A stretch of 29,527 nucleotides of DNA from Bacillota bacterium (GCA_023424235.1 JAFAEB010000307.1:1-29527); one strand, 5' to 3'; counted from the first letter of the stretch, positions 1 to 7,290 are shown. A program made the numbers and translations. Notes: generated from the letters alone by a model not told the origin.

Positions 1-200
1 GGCTTATCTTTATTGTCTATACCCACTCCTAGCGTGTTACCATACAAAAGGCTTAACTTACCCTTTTCATATATAACATGGCTGTTATCTAACATAAACT
101 CTACTAAGCCATTCTGTTGTTCTTCTAACAAATGTTCTTCTTTCAATACTTCCGGTACCATCATCTTCATAAGTTCTCTTAATGTTGTTTTCTTTTCCAT
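1..200 (-). CDS. Hypothetical protein, N-terminal part (runs off left edge)
   Basis: An open frame on the minus strand starts with ATG at 200 and stays open to the first base (66 complete codons seen). A purine-rich ribosome site, GGGAGAGAG, lies a few bases upstream of the ATG. The visible product begins MEKKTTLRELMKMMVPEVLK and is then rich in Glu, Gln and Leu; no known domain, signal peptide or membrane segment is visible. It follows the 102-residue gene at 261-569 on the same strand with a 60-base gap, so both may share a transcript that diverges from the recombinase. I infer it is cargo of the integrated element. I do not recognise the family, and the C-terminus is outside the window. 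Confidence 0.6.
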   Translation of the reverse strand, partial: MEKKTTLRELMKMMVPEVLKEEHLLEEQQNGLVEFMLDNSHVIYEKGKLSLLYGNTLGVGIDNKDK

Positions 201-260
201 TATCTCTCTCTCCCTTTTATTATTTTATATGTGTTTTTATATGACCACTTAATTTTCATT

Positions 261-569
261 TTAGTCAAATGGTAAATTTTCATCTGTTAATTCATTTTCT
301 ATTTCTGTGTCACAGTTCATATACACTGTAGTTTCCTCGTATGCTTCGTCCCTAAAAAGGTAATTTAAAGCACTTTGGTAATACTGTTTATATAGTATAT
401 ACAGTTCGTCTACCATTTCGGTCCTCTCTAACATCTCGTCATAGGCTGCACAAATTTTATCATACTCATAGTCAACCCTTTCATTGTAGTACATAGTGTA
501 TAAGATATTTAGTTGTTTCTTTATATACTCTATTTGTGCTATTTTAAGTTCATTTTCAATATCAATCAA
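261..569 (-). CDS. Hypothetical acidic protein of the integrated element, 102 aa
   Basis: The frame can be read from a GTG at 581, but the sequence AAGGTGGTG there is a near-perfect Shine-Dalgarno site six bases ahead of a TTG at 569, so I choose TTG (product begins MIDIENELKIAQIEYIKK). The protein is mostly predicted helix, with many Tyr, Glu and Leu residues, and ends in a strongly acidic tail (ENELTDENLPFD). No membrane segment or named domain is seen. It is divergent from the recombinase gene, with 144 bases between the two starts, and precedes another small gene at 1-200. A small regulatory or accessory protein of a phage or conjugative element is possible, but I cannot name a function. 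Confidence 0.6.
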   Translation of the reverse strand: MIDIENELKIAQIEYIKKQLNILYTMYYNERVDYEYDKICAAYDEMLERTEMVDELYILYKQYYQSALNYLFRDEAYEETTVYMNCDTEIENELTDENLPFD

Positions 570-645
570 GAAAATCACCACCTTATCAATTGGTTTATTT
601 TGGTCACAGTATAACGTCTCTTTCTTATGTTGTACAGTGTTTTCC

Positions 646-674
646 TTGATTTTATAGGTAAAACCTACTATTAT
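646..674 (+). promoter_or_regulatory. Promoter of the serine recombinase gene
   Basis: TTGATT at 646-651 and TATTAT at 669-674 are separated by exactly 17 bases, close to the sigma-A consensus. The predicted start of transcription lies about 30 bases before the GAGAGG ribosome site and the ATG at 714. GGTCAC occurs on both sides of this promoter (602-607 and 681-686), which could be an operator for a repressor, though two hexamers may be chance. Confidence 0.5.
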
Positions 675-713
675 ATATTTAGGTCACTAACCATATGAAA
701 GAGAGGTGTTTTT

Positions 714-2654
714 ATGGAAGAACAAAAAGAATTGTGTGCAATATACCGACGCGTAAGTACTAAGGATGAACTACAAGACAAAAGCTACTCTGACCAAGAA
801 ATATTTATGCGTGATTATGTTGAAAGAAGTGAGAAATATGAACTATATAAGATTTATAGTGATAAAACAAGTGGTACAAAATTACTACAACGCAAAGAGT
901 TTAAGCAGATGTTGGAAGATGCTGGACTAGAGATACAGAAAATTGAAAATGATGCACATAAAAATAAACTTACAGGTGAAATTAAACTTCATACAAAATT
1001 TGTAACTATTCCATCAGGTGTTTCACCAAAATTTAATACCATTCTTGTTAAAGATACTTCTCGATTTGCACGTAACATAGATGCTTCTACCATAATTAAA
1101 GAACTAGCAGATTTAAAAGTTTATATAGACTTTTTAGATATAAACAAAAGTACTAGAAATTCTGACGATATAGCCATAATTCAACTATTACTAAACTTTG
1201 ACGAAATGTATTCAAGGGACTTGAGCCGAAAACTTATTGATGGTAACCGTAGAAGTAGAGATAAAGGTACAGTTAGAACAAATCATAAATTGTATGGATA
1301 TAAATATTTACCCAAAAAGGAAACTGGAGAAGAAAATAACAGACTTGTTAAAGTACCTAATGAAGCTGAAATTATAGTGGAAATATTTAGGCTGTATAAT
1401 GGTTGTTATACAATAACAAACACAAAAGAGCCTGAACCACTGATACCCTGTGAGTTTAAGTGTTCAGAATGCCCACAGAAAGATAATTTTGGATTAGGCT
1501 TTGCTACTCTACTAACTATGCTTAATGATGTGTTAGGTAGACGTACAAGACAAGGTAAGCCTTTTGCGCAAACTACTATTAAACATATTATTGAAAATGA
1601 AAAATATTTTGGTGCAAATAATTTCGGTAAATATGACCATGGTACTGTGTTTAATCGAAATGAAGGTCCTAAGATTCGTGATGGTTATGAAAAGACTATG
1701 ACTTATGTACCATCTTTAATTGAGCCAATTATCAGCAAAGAGCTGTTTGATTTATGCACTAAAAAAAGAGCAGTACGTGCAGGTGAGTACAAAACTATGG
1801 GAATGTATCGCTCTCATCCTACAAAATACAAGGGCAGGTTTATATGTGGTGGTTGTGGTGCTACTTATATACATAATAAAAGCAACGATGGTAAAGGCTA
1901 CTACAACTGCAAAATAAAAAAATTAAAAGGTGTCGATGTGTGTAGGAATACCAACGTTTTTGATTATCAAATAGAAGAATACATTGAAAAGTTATGTGCT
2001 AATGAAGTCCACACACTTATAAGTCAAGACAGTGTAAAGTTGGCACTTAAACTTATGAACTTTATAAGAAATAATATAAAATCATTGAATAATGCTGTAA
2101 GTTCCTCAGAAATAAGTGATTTAAAATCTAAACTTGAAGAAGATAACGAAGTTTTACAAAGCCTTTATATCCGTGCTGCTTCCAGTAAAACTGCAAACAA
2201 GGATGCACTTGAAAAATCAATTATTCTTATAGAAAGTAACATTAATCAGAATACACTAAAATATAATATTTTGACAAAAGAACCTACAGCATACCTAGAT
2301 GAATCATATGTAGCACTAAAAAACTGCTATGATATTGTAGACTTAATTGATAATTCAGCTAAAACTTATGACCCTTCTAATTTATTTACTATTATTGATA
2401 AGATTTATGTATATGGTGTAAATGCTCGCCCTGAAAGCGGAGTATATGAGCCACCTAAACCACAATTTGTACCCGTCCTAAAGACAACTGCACTTGCTAG
2501 TCAAATACTTAATATCAACCCGGCAGATTATTCAACTGATACACAGACAGTACCTGAGTATATGCTATTAAAAGAACCTCTTACTACCAACATAAGAAAA
2601 GACCTAGATTCTTTAAAGAAAACATTAGATACAATTAAAGCCCAGTATAGTTAA
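714..2654 (+). CDS. Large serine recombinase (site-specific integrase)
   Basis: This 646-residue protein has the layout of a large serine integrase, which cuts and rejoins attachment sites through a covalent phosphoserine link. The N-terminal resolvase domain carries YRRVSTKDE with the likely catalytic Ser15, and DTSRFARN at about 114-121. The recombinase domain follows with LYGY near 193-196 and the VPNEAEIIVEIFRLY stretch typical of the family. A zinc ribbon uses Cys378, Cys381, Cys399 and Cys410, and a helical, coiled-coil-like region follows. An extra Cys cluster (246, 250, 253) interrupts the recombinase domain. The ATG at 714 follows GAGAGGTG. The gene ends about 60 bases from the broken comM gene, where an integrase of this type usually sits relative to its attachment site. 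It is the only gene in the left part on the plus strand. Confidence 0.95.
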   Translation: MEEQKELCAIYRRVSTKDELQDKSYSDQEIFMRDYVERSEKYELYKIYSDKTSGTKLLQRKEFKQMLEDAGLEIQKIENDAHKNKLTGEIKLHTKFVTIPSGVSPKFNTILVKDTSRFARNIDASTIIKELADLKVYIDFLDINKSTRNSDDIAIIQLLLNFDEMYSRDLSRKLIDGNRRSRDKGTVRTNHKLYGYKYLPKKETGEENNRLVKVPNEAEIIVEIFRLYNGCYTITNTKEPEPLIPCEFKCSECPQKDNFGLGFATLLTMLNDVLGRRTRQGKPFAQTTIKHIIENEKYFGANNFGKYDHGTVFNRNEGPKIRDGYEKTMTYVPSLIEPIISKELFDLCTKKRAVRAGEYKTMGMYRSHPTKYKGRFICGGCGATYIHNKSNDGKGYYNCKIKKLKGVDVCRNTNVFDYQIEEYIEKLCANEVHTLISQDSVKLALKLMNFIRNNIKSLNNAVSSSEISDLKSKLEEDNEVLQSLYIRAASSKTANKDALEKSIILIESNINQNTLKYNILTKEPTAYLDESYVALKNCYDIVDLIDNSAKTYDPSNLFTIIDKIYVYGVNARPESGVYEPPKPQFVPVLKTTALASQILNINPADYSTDTQTVPEYMLLKEPLTTNIRKDLDSLKKTLDTIKAQYS

Positions 2655-2669
2655 TCTATCTGGGCTTTT
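2637..2669 (+). terminator. Terminator of the recombinase gene
   Basis: AAAGCCCAG (2637-2645) pairs with CTGGGCTTT (2660-2668), with further pairing between ATAG and CTAT inside, and TTTT follows. The hairpin spans the recombinase stop codon. It should stop recombinase transcripts before they enter the comM fragment in antisense. Confidence 0.7.
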
Positions 2670-2824
2670 CAACCTAATATATCAAATATATTATAGCATT
2701 TATAAGTCTTGACAACTAAACCAACCATATCAAACAAAGGAAGACCATCACCAACATCGGCCTCAACACTAACTATAAATCCATCTATCCCTTGTATTGC
2801 AGCACTATACGCTTTACTAAACAT
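2669..2824 (-). pseudogene. comM: comM/yifB 5' fragment, interrupted by the integrated element
   Basis: Read on the minus strand from ATG at 2824, the product begins MFSKAYSAAIQGIDGFIV and goes on through EADVGDGLPLFDMVGL. This matches the conserved N-terminus of the ComM/YifB family (Mg-chelatase-like AAA+ helicase used in transformation recombination), whose next residues normally resemble SSEVKEARERV. Here the match stops after residue 36; a foreign tail (VVKTYKCYNIFDILG) follows and ends at TGA 2669-2671, giving 51 residues instead of about 500. AAAGGAG sits five bases before the ATG; an in-frame ATG at 2839 also has an AAGGAG site. The missing part should lie left of the window beyond the element. 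The product cannot be functional while interrupted. Family identity is from recall of the conserved motif. Confidence 0.8.
2705..2725. other. Probable attachment-site junction (element / comM)
   Basis: Similarity to comM ends around codon 36, whose bases are 2717-2719, so the recombinase crossover should lie close to here. The exact core cannot be fixed without the other end of the element. The recombinase stop codon is about 60 bases away. Confidence 0.45.
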
Positions 2825-2874
2825 AAATTCTCCTTTCATAATCTCTCCTTATGAAAGTACCTTTATCCTAGCTA

Positions 2875-2903
2875 AGTATAACAAATTATTTATAGTAGCA
2901 CAA
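2875..2903 (-). promoter_or_regulatory. Promoter of the interrupted comM gene
   Basis: On the minus strand TTGTGC (2903-2898) and TATACT (2880-2875) are separated by 17 bases. Transcription would start about 30-40 bases ahead of the comM ribosome sites. The promoter appears intact, so it now drives only the short truncated frame and possibly sequence antisense to the recombinase. Confidence 0.45.
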
Positions 2904-2915
2904 GGAAATATTTTC

Positions 2916-2940
2916 AAAAAAAGAGAGCCTATGGCTCTCT
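2916..2940 (-). terminator. Terminator of nrdR
   Basis: AGAGAGCC and GGCTCTCT form a perfect 8-pair stem around a 3-base loop, followed on the minus strand by seven T. It lies 17 bases past the nrdR stop codon. Confidence 0.85.
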
Positions 2941-2956
2941 AATAAGTAACACCTAA

Positions 2957-3421
2957 TTAAACCTTAATATCACTATCAAGAATTTTTTTAAGTTCATTCA
3001 TAAATGTATTTACATCCTTAAACTCACGATATACGGAGGCAAAACGAACATATGCCACTGGATCTAAATCTTTTAATTTATCCATTAAAACTTCACCAAT
3101 TCTAGTACTTTGAACTTCTTTCTCTTCCATATTAAAGATTACATTTTCTACTTCATCAACAAGCTTATTAATTTGCTCCACTGATATTGGTCTTTTATGG
3201 CAGGAACGGAAAATACCAGCCTCTATTTTTTGGCGGTCATAAGGCTCTCTATTATTGTCTTTTTTAATTACCACAAGTGGTATCGCTTCCACTTTTTCAT
3301 AAGTTGTAAATCTTTTTTTGCATTTATCACATTGACGTCTTCTTCGAATCGAGTTGTTATCATCTGCTGGTCTTGAATCAATTACTCTAGTATCTTCCTG
3401 TCCACAAAATGGGCACTTCAT
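2957..3421 (-). CDS. nrdR: NrdR, repressor of ribonucleotide reductase genes
   Basis: The 154-residue protein has the standard NrdR length and layout: an N-terminal zinc ribbon (MKCPFCGQEDTRVIDSR, then CDKCKKRFTTYE; Cys3, Cys6, Cys31, Cys34) and an ATP-cone from about residue 49 to 139. NrdR senses the ATP/dATP balance and binds paired boxes ahead of ribonucleotide reductase operons. The ATG at 3421 follows AGGGAGGG. It is a single-gene unit: its own terminator follows and the upstream gene at 3713 is divergent. I saw no clear NrdR box next to it. Confidence 0.97.
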   Translation of the reverse strand: MKCPFCGQEDTRVIDSRPADDNNSIRRRRQCDKCKKRFTTYEKVEAIPLVVIKKDNNREPYDRQKIEAGIFRSCHKRPISVEQINKLVDEVENVIFNMEEKEVQSTRIGEVLMDKLKDLDPVAYVRFASVYREFKDVNTFMNELKKILDSDIKV

Positions 3422-3712
3422 AAATTCCCTCCTATTAAAAAAATCTGCACCAATTAGTGCCTATAAATAAAATCGAATTATATTTTTCAATTATCCATAT
3501 TACCTTGATTATATTGAAGTTTCACCTTTAGGTCAAGGGATTTTCTACATATAAATGGTGAATCTTTCATATATTTAGGTATAATGAATATATCAGACAA
3601 TATTTGTCGAAATATTTTAAAACTATTTATGGAACCATAACCTAATATCAGATTATATATAGTAATATAGAATTCCTTATTGAGACAATAGTTAGAGAAA
3701 GGTAGGTAAGGT
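3422..3712. other. Divergent intergenic region between nrdR and ymxH
   Basis: 291 bases, very AT-rich, carrying the start regions of both genes. On the plus strand a TATAAT lies at 3580-3585 with only a poor -35 (near 3557). I see no convincing gene, RNA or operator. Confidence 0.4.
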
Positions 3713-3976
3713 ATGAGATTATGTAATCTAAAACAAAAAGAAGTCATTAATTGCAGAGACGGTGAACGACTAGGTTATGTATGTGATATCGAATTTGACA
3801 TCTGTACCGGTATCATAACAAAAATAATTGTTCCAGGTCCTTGCAAAGTATGGGGTATACTTGGCAGAGAACATGAATATGCAATATGTTTTGCTGATAT
3901 AAAACAAATCGGTACAGATGTTATATTGGTAGATATTGACATCGAAAAATGTATCATCAAGACACCATTTTTATAA
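3713..3976 (+). CDS. ymxH: YlmC/YmxH-family PRC-barrel sporulation protein
   Basis: An 87-residue protein beginning MRLCNLKQKEVINCRDGERL followed by GYVCDIEFD, the signature of the YlmC/YmxH family (a single PRC-barrel-like domain, about 80-90 residues). Members are common in spore formers and some are expressed during sporulation, but their biochemical role is not established. No membrane segment is seen. AAAGGTAGG precedes the ATG at 3713. The gene stands alone on the plus strand between the divergent nrdR and a convergent metallo-beta-lactamase gene. A minus-strand frame overlapping its 5' part is a shadow. Confidence 0.85.
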   Translation: MRLCNLKQKEVINCRDGERLGYVCDIEFDICTGIITKIIVPGPCKVWGILGREHEYAICFADIKQIGTDVILVDIDIEKCIIKTPFL

Positions 3977-4046
3977 ATTACATTGTAGTTTAACAAAAGA
4001 TTAAAAATTAGACATAATAATTATTATAGAATTATTAGCTTATTAC

Positions 4047-5222
4047 TTATGGATTACATACTTTACAAGAAGTATATCCTTTGCTTATAGCATCATCTTT
4101 ATGAATTTCCAATTTACTATCATTTAAAAATTTACAAGATGGTCTATGATATTTCCTTCCGGATTCTGTAATATAAACAATCTCCTTCTTAGCTTCAAGC
4201 TTTTCTTCCTTAGCATCCTGTGATGGTATACATTTAAATGTTACATGTTCACCATCACAGGTGATTACTACTGTACCTTGCTCATCTGTACGATATACTT
4301 GAACATCATCTTCTAAAAGAGTAGTAACTACATTACTACTTGGATGACCGTATTTATTATCCTCTCCAACACTAATAACTGCATAAATAGGATCCACTGC
4401 TTGTAAAAATTCGACGCTACTACTAGTGTGAGAACCATGATGACTAACTTTTAATATATCTGCTGTTAAATCAACGCCTGTAGCTAGTATATCCTTCTCC
4501 GCAGTGATTTCAGCATCTCCTACAGATATAAATGTAGTCTTGCCATATTCTAGTTTTATACCTACAGAATAGTTATTTGGATTGTCACCGTAATCCTTAT
4601 TAACAGGTGCTATAATTGTAAATTTGCTATCACCTAATGTATATTCATCTCCTAAAGTTGCTAGCGTTATTTTTAAATCTTTTTCTTTAATCGCCATTAA
4701 TAAATCTTTATAGGTCTTAGTAGTCACTGTGTAATCCGGTAAAATAACTTTTTCTACATCTATACTATTAATAACAACATCCAAACCACCTATATGATCT
4801 TCATGTGGATGAGTGCCAATTATGTAATTTAATTTCTTCACGCCATTTTCTCTTAAATATCTACTTACAGATTCACCATCCTCATTATTTCCTCCATCTA
4901 TTAAACATGCATATTCACCTTGTTTTATTAAGATAGCATCCCCTTGGCCAACATCTATTAGATGAATTGTTAATTCACTAGATATTAATGATAATGAATC
5001 ATTTGGAGTAGTATTATTTAATGTACTATTATTTGATGTATTATTATTTGATGTACTTTTATTTGATGTACTTTCGCTATTATCTTGTACTAGATTCTCT
5101 TCTTCTACTATATTCTCATTTTTGGGTATCGTTACATTACTCATGGTATCATTCACATCACATGCAAGGAATAAAACAAGTACCATGATAAACAACAAAA
5201 TAACATTAAATATTTTCTTCAT
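4047..5222 (-). CDS. Secreted ComEC-like metallo-beta-lactamase lipoprotein
   Basis: With ATG at 5222 (GGAG six bases upstream; an in-frame ATG at 5246 has no ribosome site) the product is 391 residues. It begins with a lipoprotein-type signal ending LFLAC (Cys21), so it is probably lipid-anchored on the outer face of the membrane. A Ser/Thr/Asn-rich linker (about 45-80) precedes a metallo-beta-lactamase fold like the ComEC/Rec2 C-terminal domain: IDVGQGDAILI, the metal site THPHEDHIGG (His138, His140, Asp142, His143), SVGDAE, and SHHGSHTSSS. A C-terminal cap ends YITESGRKYHRPSC with a final CKVC, a short Cys/His motif often seen on secreted nucleases and such hydrolases. Free-standing proteins of this type may act on extracellular DNA; that role is inferred. 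No partner gene is adjacent. Confidence 0.85.
   Translation of the reverse strand: MKKIFNVILLFIMVLVLFLACDVNDTMSNVTIPKNENIVEEENLVQDNSESTSNKSTSNNNTSNNSTLNNTTPNDSLSLISSELTIHLIDVGQGDAILIKQGEYACLIDGGNNEDGESVSRYLRENGVKKLNYIIGTHPHEDHIGGLDVVINSIDVEKVILPDYTVTTKTYKDLLMAIKEKDLKITLATLGDEYTLGDSKFTIIAPVNKDYGDNPNNYSVGIKLEYGKTTFISVGDAEITAEKDILATGVDLTADILKVSHHGSHTSSSVEFLQAVDPIYAVISVGEDNKYGHPSSNVVTTLLEDDVQVYRTDEQGTVVITCDGEHVTFKCIPSQDAKEEKLEAKKEIVYITESGRKYHRPSCKFLNDSKLEIHKDDAISKGYTSCKVCNP
5011..5070. repeat. Four tandem 15-base repeats in the lipoprotein linker
   Basis: The unit, near CTATTATTTGATGTA, occurs four times in a row (5011, 5026, 5041, 5056) with a few substitutions. On the coding strand it encodes pentads such as TSNKS, TSNNN and TSNNS in the linker between lipid anchor and catalytic domain. 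Being in frame, copy number could vary without breaking the gene. Confidence 0.85.
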
Positions 5223-5307
5223 TGATATCTCCATTCTTATTGCCATTCTATTCTGTCAATAAGAATTATATCACATCTTTAATAAATATGTATATAAGAC
5301 ATAGCCA

Positions 5308-5337
5308 CAAATAAAGGTGCATCTTACGATGCACCTT
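5308..5337 (-). terminator. Hairpin terminator after the LPXTG protein gene
   Basis: AAGGTGCATC (5314-5323) and GATGCACCTT (5328-5337) form a perfect 10-pair stem with a 4-base loop; TTTATTT follows on the minus strand. It lies eight bases past the stop codon at 5346. Confidence 0.75.
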
Positions 5338-5345
5338 AAGTATTT

Positions 5346-5942
5346 TTAAGCTAGTTTATTTTTTTTAACTGCAACTCCTAACATAATAAGAGCAGCTCCA
5401 GCCACTATAAAAAGTGCCATAGGTGCAGTTCCAGTTTGAGGTAAGGTTTCTGCAGCAGCTTCTGTAGTGGTAGCTTCTATACTTGGACCATAGCTTAAAA
5501 TAATATTACCATCCACGTCTTTAAAATCAATTTGCTCAACAGATGCAGCACCTGCATTTTTGTAACCTGTTTTGATCCAGATTTCATTATATGTATTCTC
5601 TGCTTTAAATTGGCCAGTAATGTCATAAGTAAAAACACCATCTAAACGTTGTTCATCAGGGAATTGCTTCCATACACCATCGCTATTTGCTATGAATTGA
5701 GGTTGAAAAAAATCGGTAACTACTTTGTAGTGAACGTCAACTGTGGCAATTTTTCCTTGTACATCAGCTGCTACGCCTTCTTCTTGAAGTTTAATGATTA
5801 ATGCAGTTGCTTCACCATAATCATTTGCTTGATCTTCTGGGAAAGCATGTGGTAAGGTAACAGCAGCACTAGCTGTTAATGAAAACGATAACATCATCAC
5901 TACCACACAAAAACAAGTTAAAACTTTTTTGCAAAATTTCAT
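5346..5942 (-). CDS. LPXTG cell-wall-anchored surface protein
   Basis: The true start is ATG at 5942: the frame extends to 5957, but those extra codons contain the AGGAGG ribosome site. The 198-residue product has a signal peptide (MKFCKKVLTCFCVVVMMLSF, then SLTASA with likely cleavage after it), a mostly beta domain of about 130 residues that I do not recognise, an Ala/Thr/Glu-rich spacer, and a full sorting signal: LPQTG at 167-171, a hydrophobic stretch, and the basic tail KKNKLA. Such proteins are cut between Thr and Gly by a sortase and joined to peptidoglycan. The sortase gene lies just upstream on the same strand (106-base gap), so it is probably the cognate enzyme. Ligand or function of the exposed domain is unknown. 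Confidence 0.88.
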   Translation of the reverse strand: MKFCKKVLTCFCVVVMMLSFSLTASAAVTLPHAFPEDQANDYGEATALIIKLQEEGVAADVQGKIATVDVHYKVVTDFFQPQFIANSDGVWKQFPDEQRLDGVFTYDITGQFKAENTYNEIWIKTGYKNAGAASVEQIDFKDVDGNIILSYGPSIEATTTEAAAETLPQTGTAPMALFIVAGAALIMLGVAVKKNKLA

Positions 5943-6063
5943 ATTTAACCTCCTCAAAATATATAGTTTAATTACTATATTACATTTGAATTATATCCCA
6001 ATTTTGTAAAAAAGTATATAATTATAATGCTTAATTTTACAATGCTTTTTTGTGCATTTTTTT

Positions 6064-6915
6064 CTAATCCATTTTAGCATAAACAATAAGTCTATCTTCA
6101 CCATTATTTTCACAGGATATCAAGGTCAAAGTCTTTTCACCTTCTATATCATCAATAACAGCCATATCTGTAGGTTCCGTAACAAACTGTTTATAAACTT
6201 TGTATTTATATACCTTACCCTTAAGATCTGTAATTCTTACTTCATCATCCTCTTCCAATTTATCAATATGCTTAAAAAATGTACCATAAGTGCCTCCTCT
6301 ATGCCCAGCAATTGCACAATTACCAAGCTCACCAAAACCCTTTGTTTGACTCATATGACCGATGGTTACACGTATATTATCCCAATCTGTTCCTTCCACT
6401 ATAATCATTTTAAGATTAATTTTATTTATTTCTATCATTCCGATAATTTTTTGCCTACTTAGATAATCTTCAACTTCTAAAGATTTTGTAACATCTTGCT
6501 GTGAATCCTTCGTTACCTGTAATAAGTTATCTAGTACTTCCATTGAATCTACCATAATATCTTTTTCAGACATCTCCTCATCGAAAGGCTCTTCCTTCAT
6601 TGTATTTTGATATGTATGATTAAGAGATGGAATACTGATACTTTTACCTTCTTCTGACAGATTTATTTCGCTATCGATAGCTTCATTATTTATATTTTCA
6701 TTATTAATAGATTCCTTATCTATATTTTCATCACTTACCAAACTATCTGCAAAGATATCATCCTCACCATTACTATATTCAAAAATGATTTGCTCATATT
6801 CATTCATCAACTTTTTTTGCTCATAATTCGTAAAAGCTTGTGCTATAAAGGGATAGGATAACACTAAAACTCCTCCCACAATTAAGAAATATGATACTAT
6901 ATTTCTTTTCCTCAT
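6064..6915 (-). CDS. Sortase, class D-like transpeptidase
   Basis: A 283-residue membrane-anchored cysteine transpeptidase. Residues 7-28 form an N-terminal signal anchor. A long acidic, Asn/Ser-rich stalk (about 45-140) holds degenerate copies of an NIDKESINNEN-like unit. The sortase domain (about 155-283) has the catalytic His in AGHRGG (His205), the catalytic Cys in TLISC (Cys268) and the Arg in EDRLIVYAK (Arg275). The short distance from Cys to Arg and the single anchor fit class D or a near relative; the class is less certain than the family. A GGGGGG ribosome site precedes ATG at 6915. Its likely substrate is the LPQTG protein encoded immediately downstream. Confidence 0.9.
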   Translation of the reverse strand: MRKRNIVSYFLIVGGVLVLSYPFIAQAFTNYEQKKLMNEYEQIIFEYSNGEDDIFADSLVSDENIDKESINNENINNEAIDSEINLSEEGKSISIPSLNHTYQNTMKEEPFDEEMSEKDIMVDSMEVLDNLLQVTKDSQQDVTKSLEVEDYLSRQKIIGMIEINKINLKMIIVEGTDWDNIRVTIGHMSQTKGFGELGNCAIAGHRGGTYGTFFKHIDKLEEDDEVRITDLKGKVYKYKVYKQFVTEPTDMAVIDDIEGEKTLTLISCENNGEDRLIVYAKMD

Positions 6916-7059
6916 TAACGATACCCCCCACTTATATGTATTGTAAATTTCGTTTTAATTAGTATGTTATAGTAAAATCAATAAGAAATCAACTGATATA
7001 GTAATGTTTTACCAGTAAACACATTATTTATCTGTATTATCTATTATAATAAGAACAAT

Positions 7060-7079
7060 GAGTCTGCCAAGGCAAACTC
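7060..7079. repeat. Imperfect palindrome GAGTCTGCC / GGCAAACTC
   Basis: Two nine-base arms with one mismatch flank an AA centre. The arms are GC-rich against the AT-rich background. It is not followed by a T tract, so it is not an ordinary terminator. It may be part of a dispersed palindromic repeat. Confidence 0.6.
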
Positions 7080-7095
7080 TCACGCCTCAAAGCAT

Positions 7096-7121
7096 CGTAT
7101 TTATGCGTCGTATTTATACGT
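7096..7121. repeat. Two tandem 13-base repeats, CGTATTTATRCGT
   Basis: CGTATTTATGCGT (7096-7108) is followed directly by CGTATTTATACGT (7109-7121), then a partial third start CGCATAT. The second copy is itself palindromic at its ends. Function unknown. Confidence 0.7.
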
Positions 7122-7201
7122 CGCATATATTGGATAACTTCCTATGCTTTACTTGTTCCTCATGGAGTATTTTTATATCATATGACGTTATTTCCTGAAA
7201 T

Positions 7202-7247
7202 AAAAAAAGTTTGACTTTCATTATACTGATAAATCAAGTCAAACTTT
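7202..7247 (-). terminator. Terminator of sigG
   Basis: AAAGTTTGACTT (7206-7217) and AAGTCAAACTTT (7236-7247) form a perfect 12-pair stem with an 18-base loop; seven T follow on the minus strand. It lies 43 bases past the sigG stop. Confidence 0.85.
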
Positions 7248-7290
7248 AAGCTACTATATTTAATTATATCCTTAAAAAAGTAATGAAAAA

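Larger units (their letters stand above)
6916..7290. other. 375-base intergenic region upstream of the sortase gene
   Basis: The region holds the sigG terminator (7202-7247), a repeat/palindrome block (7037-7126, see separate entries) and the sortase leader. A weak promoter for the sortase could be TTGATT (6992-6987) with TATAAC (6971-6966), but the 15-base spacing is short. No credible protein-coding gene is seen. Confidence 0.5.

Noticed and set aside
13..252. Plus-strand 79-codon frame at the left edge
   Set aside because: It is antisense to the gene at 1-200, which has a proper ribosome site and better composition.
2709..2942. Plus-strand 77-codon frame after the recombinase
   Set aside because: It is antisense to the comM fragment and runs through the nrdR terminator; no ribosome site.
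3487..3747. Minus-strand 86-codon frame between nrdR and ymxH
   Set aside because: It overlaps the 5' end of the well-supported ymxH gene, has no ribosome site and its product resembles no known protein; AT-rich chance frame.
5011..5070. Possible CRISPR-like array
   Set aside because: Repeats are directly tandem without spacers, in frame, and encode a protein linker.
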